A stretch of DNA of 64,000 nucleotides from Bradyrhizobium sp. LHD-71 (GTDB lineage: Bacteria; Pseudomonadota; Alphaproteobacteria; Rhizobiales; Xanthobacteraceae). Positions within the stretch are counted from its first letter, which is position 1; each line of letters opens with the position of its first letter. The stretch spans positions 152,008 to 216,007 of the forward strand of contig NZ_JAVIFX010000011.1 in the NCBI RefSeq assembly GCF_031157255.1, given 5' to 3'. A program made the position numbers and the translations under genes. Of this stretch, positions 62,341 to 64,000 are shown piece by piece. Below the pieces are notes generated by a model, which was given only the letters and a program-made list of their open reading frames with translations, was not told the origin of the DNA and ran no database searches.

Positions 62341-63039
62341 ATGCTTGACAAGAAGGCCATCGACACGCTGCGACAGGTCTCGACCGCCACCATCACCACC
62401 GTTCTTCTGAAGAAGGGTCTGCGCAACATCTGGATGCGCGGTGCGCGGCCGCTGCGTCCGGGTCAGGAGCGACTGGTCGGTCCGGCCTTCACGCTGCGCT
62501 TCGTACCGGCCCGCGAGGACCTGGCGACGCCGGAATCCTGGTCGTCGCCGATCTCGACCCGCACGGCGATCGAGGCGATGCCGGAGGGCTGCATCACGGT
62601 TGTCGATGCGATGGGCATCACCGACGCCGGCATTTTCGGCGACATCCTTTGTGCACGCATGGCGAAGCGCGGCGTCACGGCGCTGGTGACCGATGGCGTC
62701 GTGCGTGACCTCGAGGGCGTGCTCGGCACCGGCCTGCCGGTCTGGTGCGACGGCGCCGCGGCGCCGCCGTCGGTTGCGGGCCTCACATTCGTCGGCTGGG
62801 GCGAGCCGATCGGCTGCGGTGGCGTGGCGGTGTTTCCTGACGACGTGGTGGTTGCCGACAAGGATGGCGCGGTGCTGATCCCGAAGGCGATGCTCGACCA
62901 CGTGCTCGTCGAAGGTCCCGCGCAGGAGGCGCAAGAGGCCTGGATCGTCGATGAGGTCAACCGCGGCGCCGCGCTGCCGGGTCTTTATCCGATGAACGCA
63001 GAGACCAAGGCGCGCTACGAGGCGACGCTGAAGAAGTAA
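62341..63039 (+). CDS. RraA-family protein (RNase E regulator/aldolase-like)
   Basis: A 232-residue RraA-like protein starting MLDKKAIDTLRQVSTATITT. The core motif VTDGVVRDLEGVLGTGLPVW carries the Arg-Asp pair of RraA/HMG-CHA aldolases. GDILCARMAKRGVTALV and DDVVVADKDGAVLIPKAML complete the fold. Such proteins are either inhibitors of RNase E or metal-dependent aldolases/decarboxylases; the metabolic neighbourhood (pxp operon, divergent) favours an enzyme. ATG 62341 is chosen over 62305 because the latter lies in a repeat element. Confidence 0.87.
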   Translation: MLDKKAIDTLRQVSTATITTVLLKKGLRNIWMRGARPLRPGQERLVGPAFTLRFVPAREDLATPESWSSPISTRTAIEAMPEGCITVVDAMGITDAGIFGDILCARMAKRGVTALVTDGVVRDLEGVLGTGLPVWCDGAAAPPSVAGLTFVGWGEPIGCGGVAVFPDDVVVADKDGAVLIPKAMLDHVLVEGPAQEAQEAWIVDEVNRGAALPGLYPMNAETKARYEATLKK

Positions 63040-63042
63040 CAT

Positions 63043-63093
63043 CGTCGTTGCGACCCGGCTTCGCCCTTCGGGCTACGCCGGGTCGCAACGACG
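63043..63093. terminator. Long 17-bp stem-loop after the RraA-like gene
   Basis: CGTCGTTGCGACCCGGC pairs perfectly with GCCGGGTCGCAACGACG around a loop containing GCCC-TTC-GGGC. It begins 4 nt after the stop codon. It has no T-run, so it is probably a repeat-type hairpin that also protects or ends the mRNA. Confidence 0.7.
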
Positions 63094-63124
63094 GTGGATT
63101 CAATTGTCAAACAACCTGCAGCCT

Positions 63125-63211
63125 GTAGCCCGGATGAGCGAAGCGACATCCGGGGGAAGCCTCGCTGTAACGATAGTCAGTCCCGCATATCGCTGCGCTC
63201 ATGCGGGCTAC
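63125..63211. repeat. REP-type palindromic element, second copy
   Basis: The outer arms GTAGCCCGGATGAGCG and CGCTCATGCGGGCTAC match the element at 26969-27055. The left arm has one mismatch (GG for GC), and the internal sequence differs. Confidence 0.88.
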
Positions 63212-63737
63212 AGGCGTAACTTATCGCCCCCTGTTCCTGTCCGGCCTGAGGCTTGCCGGTCGGCTTGTGCCTTTCCCTTGCCCGAAAGGGCTGTGCGGAA
63301 CGCAAGGGCGTTTCACCGCGCCCGCGGCGCCATGTGCTCTTGGCAAGCACATGGCAAACAACAAATGCCACGGAGGCAGCTCAACGCCTGCGCTCCGCAC
63401 GCGATGGTTCTTGCACGGCTTGCTGCATGTCCCCAGGCCTCGCCACTTTCGCTGGCTTCGCCCGGTTCGTGCGAACTCCTCGCCCGGACATGCACTTGGA
63501 CCGTCCGCCCGTCGTACCGGCGTCTTTCCTTCAGGCATCACACGGATTTCTCCGGCACTTTCCAAAGAGCCCGGCATCGTAACGGCCACCGCATCCCGCT
63601 CCGCATCGATAAGACGACCGCGACGCGCCCTTCCGTTGGAGCGGGACGGGAGGAGGATATTGCGGATAGGAATGAAGGCAACAATTATTTCGGAAAAAAC
63701 GAATTCACTGTGAACATCCTGTGCGTATCGCCTCGCT
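63212..63737. other. Gene-free stretch, repeat-like, no credible CDS
   Basis: Several overlapping open frames exist on both strands, but none has a ribosome binding site, motif or codon bias like the surrounding genes. Stretches such as ACGGCCACCGCATCCCGCTC followed by CGCATCGATAAGACGACCGC look like the multicopy intergenic repeats familiar from Bradyrhizobium-type genomes. A hairpin TTTCCCTTGCCCGAAAGGGC lies near 63272. Confidence 0.55.
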
Positions 63738-63828
63738 CGTCATTGCGAGCGCAGCGAAGCAATCCAGCGGTGAGCTCGCGGCAATCGCCGCGCTGGATTG
63801 CCGCGTCGCTGCGCTCCTCGCAATGACG
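63738..63828. repeat. RIME/REP-like palindrome
   Basis: CGTCATTGCGAGCGCAGCGA followed by AGCAATCCAG, an inner part, then CTGGATTGC and CTCGCAATGACG, form a long interrupted palindrome. This is the well-known rhizobial palindromic repeat class. Confidence 0.9.
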
Positions 63829-63939
63829 GCGTGCTTCGTCGCTGCGCTTTGCTCCCGGCGTAGGCCGCAGGCAACGCCGCTCGCAATTGTGCATGTTCAC
63901 TAAATCGGTGATTGGATCGCTCCGCTGGAGGACGATCCG

Positions 63940-64000
63940 ATGCGCGATAACAGCTATGACCGGACGATCGAACGCAACTACCTGCAGAAGTGGCGTTTTC
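63940..64000 (+). CDS. 5' end of a gene cut by the window edge
   Basis: ATG 63940 is preceded by GGAGG at 63926-63930 (9-nt spacing). The first 20 residues read MRDNSYDRTIERNYLQKWRF, a charged soluble start. Too little is present to name a family. Confidence 0.55.
   Translation, partial: MRDNSYDRTIERNYLQKWRF

Noticed and set aside
63200..63740. Overlapping open frames of 109-240 codons in the terminal repeat region
   Set aside because: No ribosome binding site or motif. The sequence resembles multicopy intergenic repeats, and the frames run through palindromes.

Overview
The window is about 64 kb of GC-rich chromosomal DNA from an alphaproteobacterium of the order Hyphomicrobiales (Rhizobiales), most likely Bradyrhizobium or a close relative. 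The evidence is the ndvB/ndvD/ndvC cyclic beta-glucan cluster, an IalB-family protein, HspQ, a phosphatidylcholine synthase, NasS/NasT control of nitrate assimilation, and rhizobial-type palindromic intergenic repeats. No insertion sequence, prophage or CRISPR array was seen. Two transporter or enzyme remnants are clearly decayed.

Layout. 1-9.4 kb: the 3' end of a nucleotidyltransferase gene, a sulfotransferase, a giant autotransporter of about 2,500 residues made of glycine-rich and PATR-type repeats, and a wrecked MFS transporter. 9.6 kb: tRNA-Lys(UUU). 9.8-16.6 kb: ndvB, ndvD and ndvC for periplasmic beta-1,3/1,6-glucan, plus two envelope-type hypothetical proteins. 16.8-27 kb: housekeeping block glmU, glmS, a DUF502 protein, recG, sdhE and mfd. 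27-35.3 kb: an ArsR/SRPBCC pair with a perfect palindromic operator, an orphan ClpP paralogue, two degenerate enzymes (GGDEF-like and AMP-ligase-like), a YejA-type binding protein, an IalB protein and an oxidoreductase. 35.4-43.8 kb: AraC and Lrp regulators, membrane transporters, hspQ, a UbiH-type hydroxylase, pcs, a quinone oxidoreductase, a GST remnant, a 53-residue ORF with a perfect Shine-Dalgarno sequence, and a YpeA-type acetyltransferase.

43.8-46.6 kb holds argD and rimO. Between them is the most interesting signal in the window: a possibly leaderless 29-codon ORF with 11 arginine codons, followed by a strong terminator-like hairpin directly upstream of argD. This looks like an arginine-sensing transcription attenuator.

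46.7-59.5 kb is a complete assimilatory nitrate pathway. nasT-nasS encode the sensor and antiterminator pair. A sigma-54-type promoter and a leader with an ANTAR-type hairpin (A..G hexaloop) and a terminator precede nrtA. The downstream genes run in one direction: nrtABC (uptake), an FAD reductase, nirA, a flavodoxin-less CysJ-like flavoprotein carrying an Fe-S domain, a 46-residue membrane protein, and nasA. Together they import nitrate, reduce it to nitrite and then to ammonium.

59.5-63 kb: pxpB-pxpC-pxpA (5-oxoprolinase) and a divergent RraA-like gene. The last kilobase is mostly repeats (REP-type palindromes), followed by the 5' end of one more gene. Protein identities were read from translated motifs; no database search was possible.
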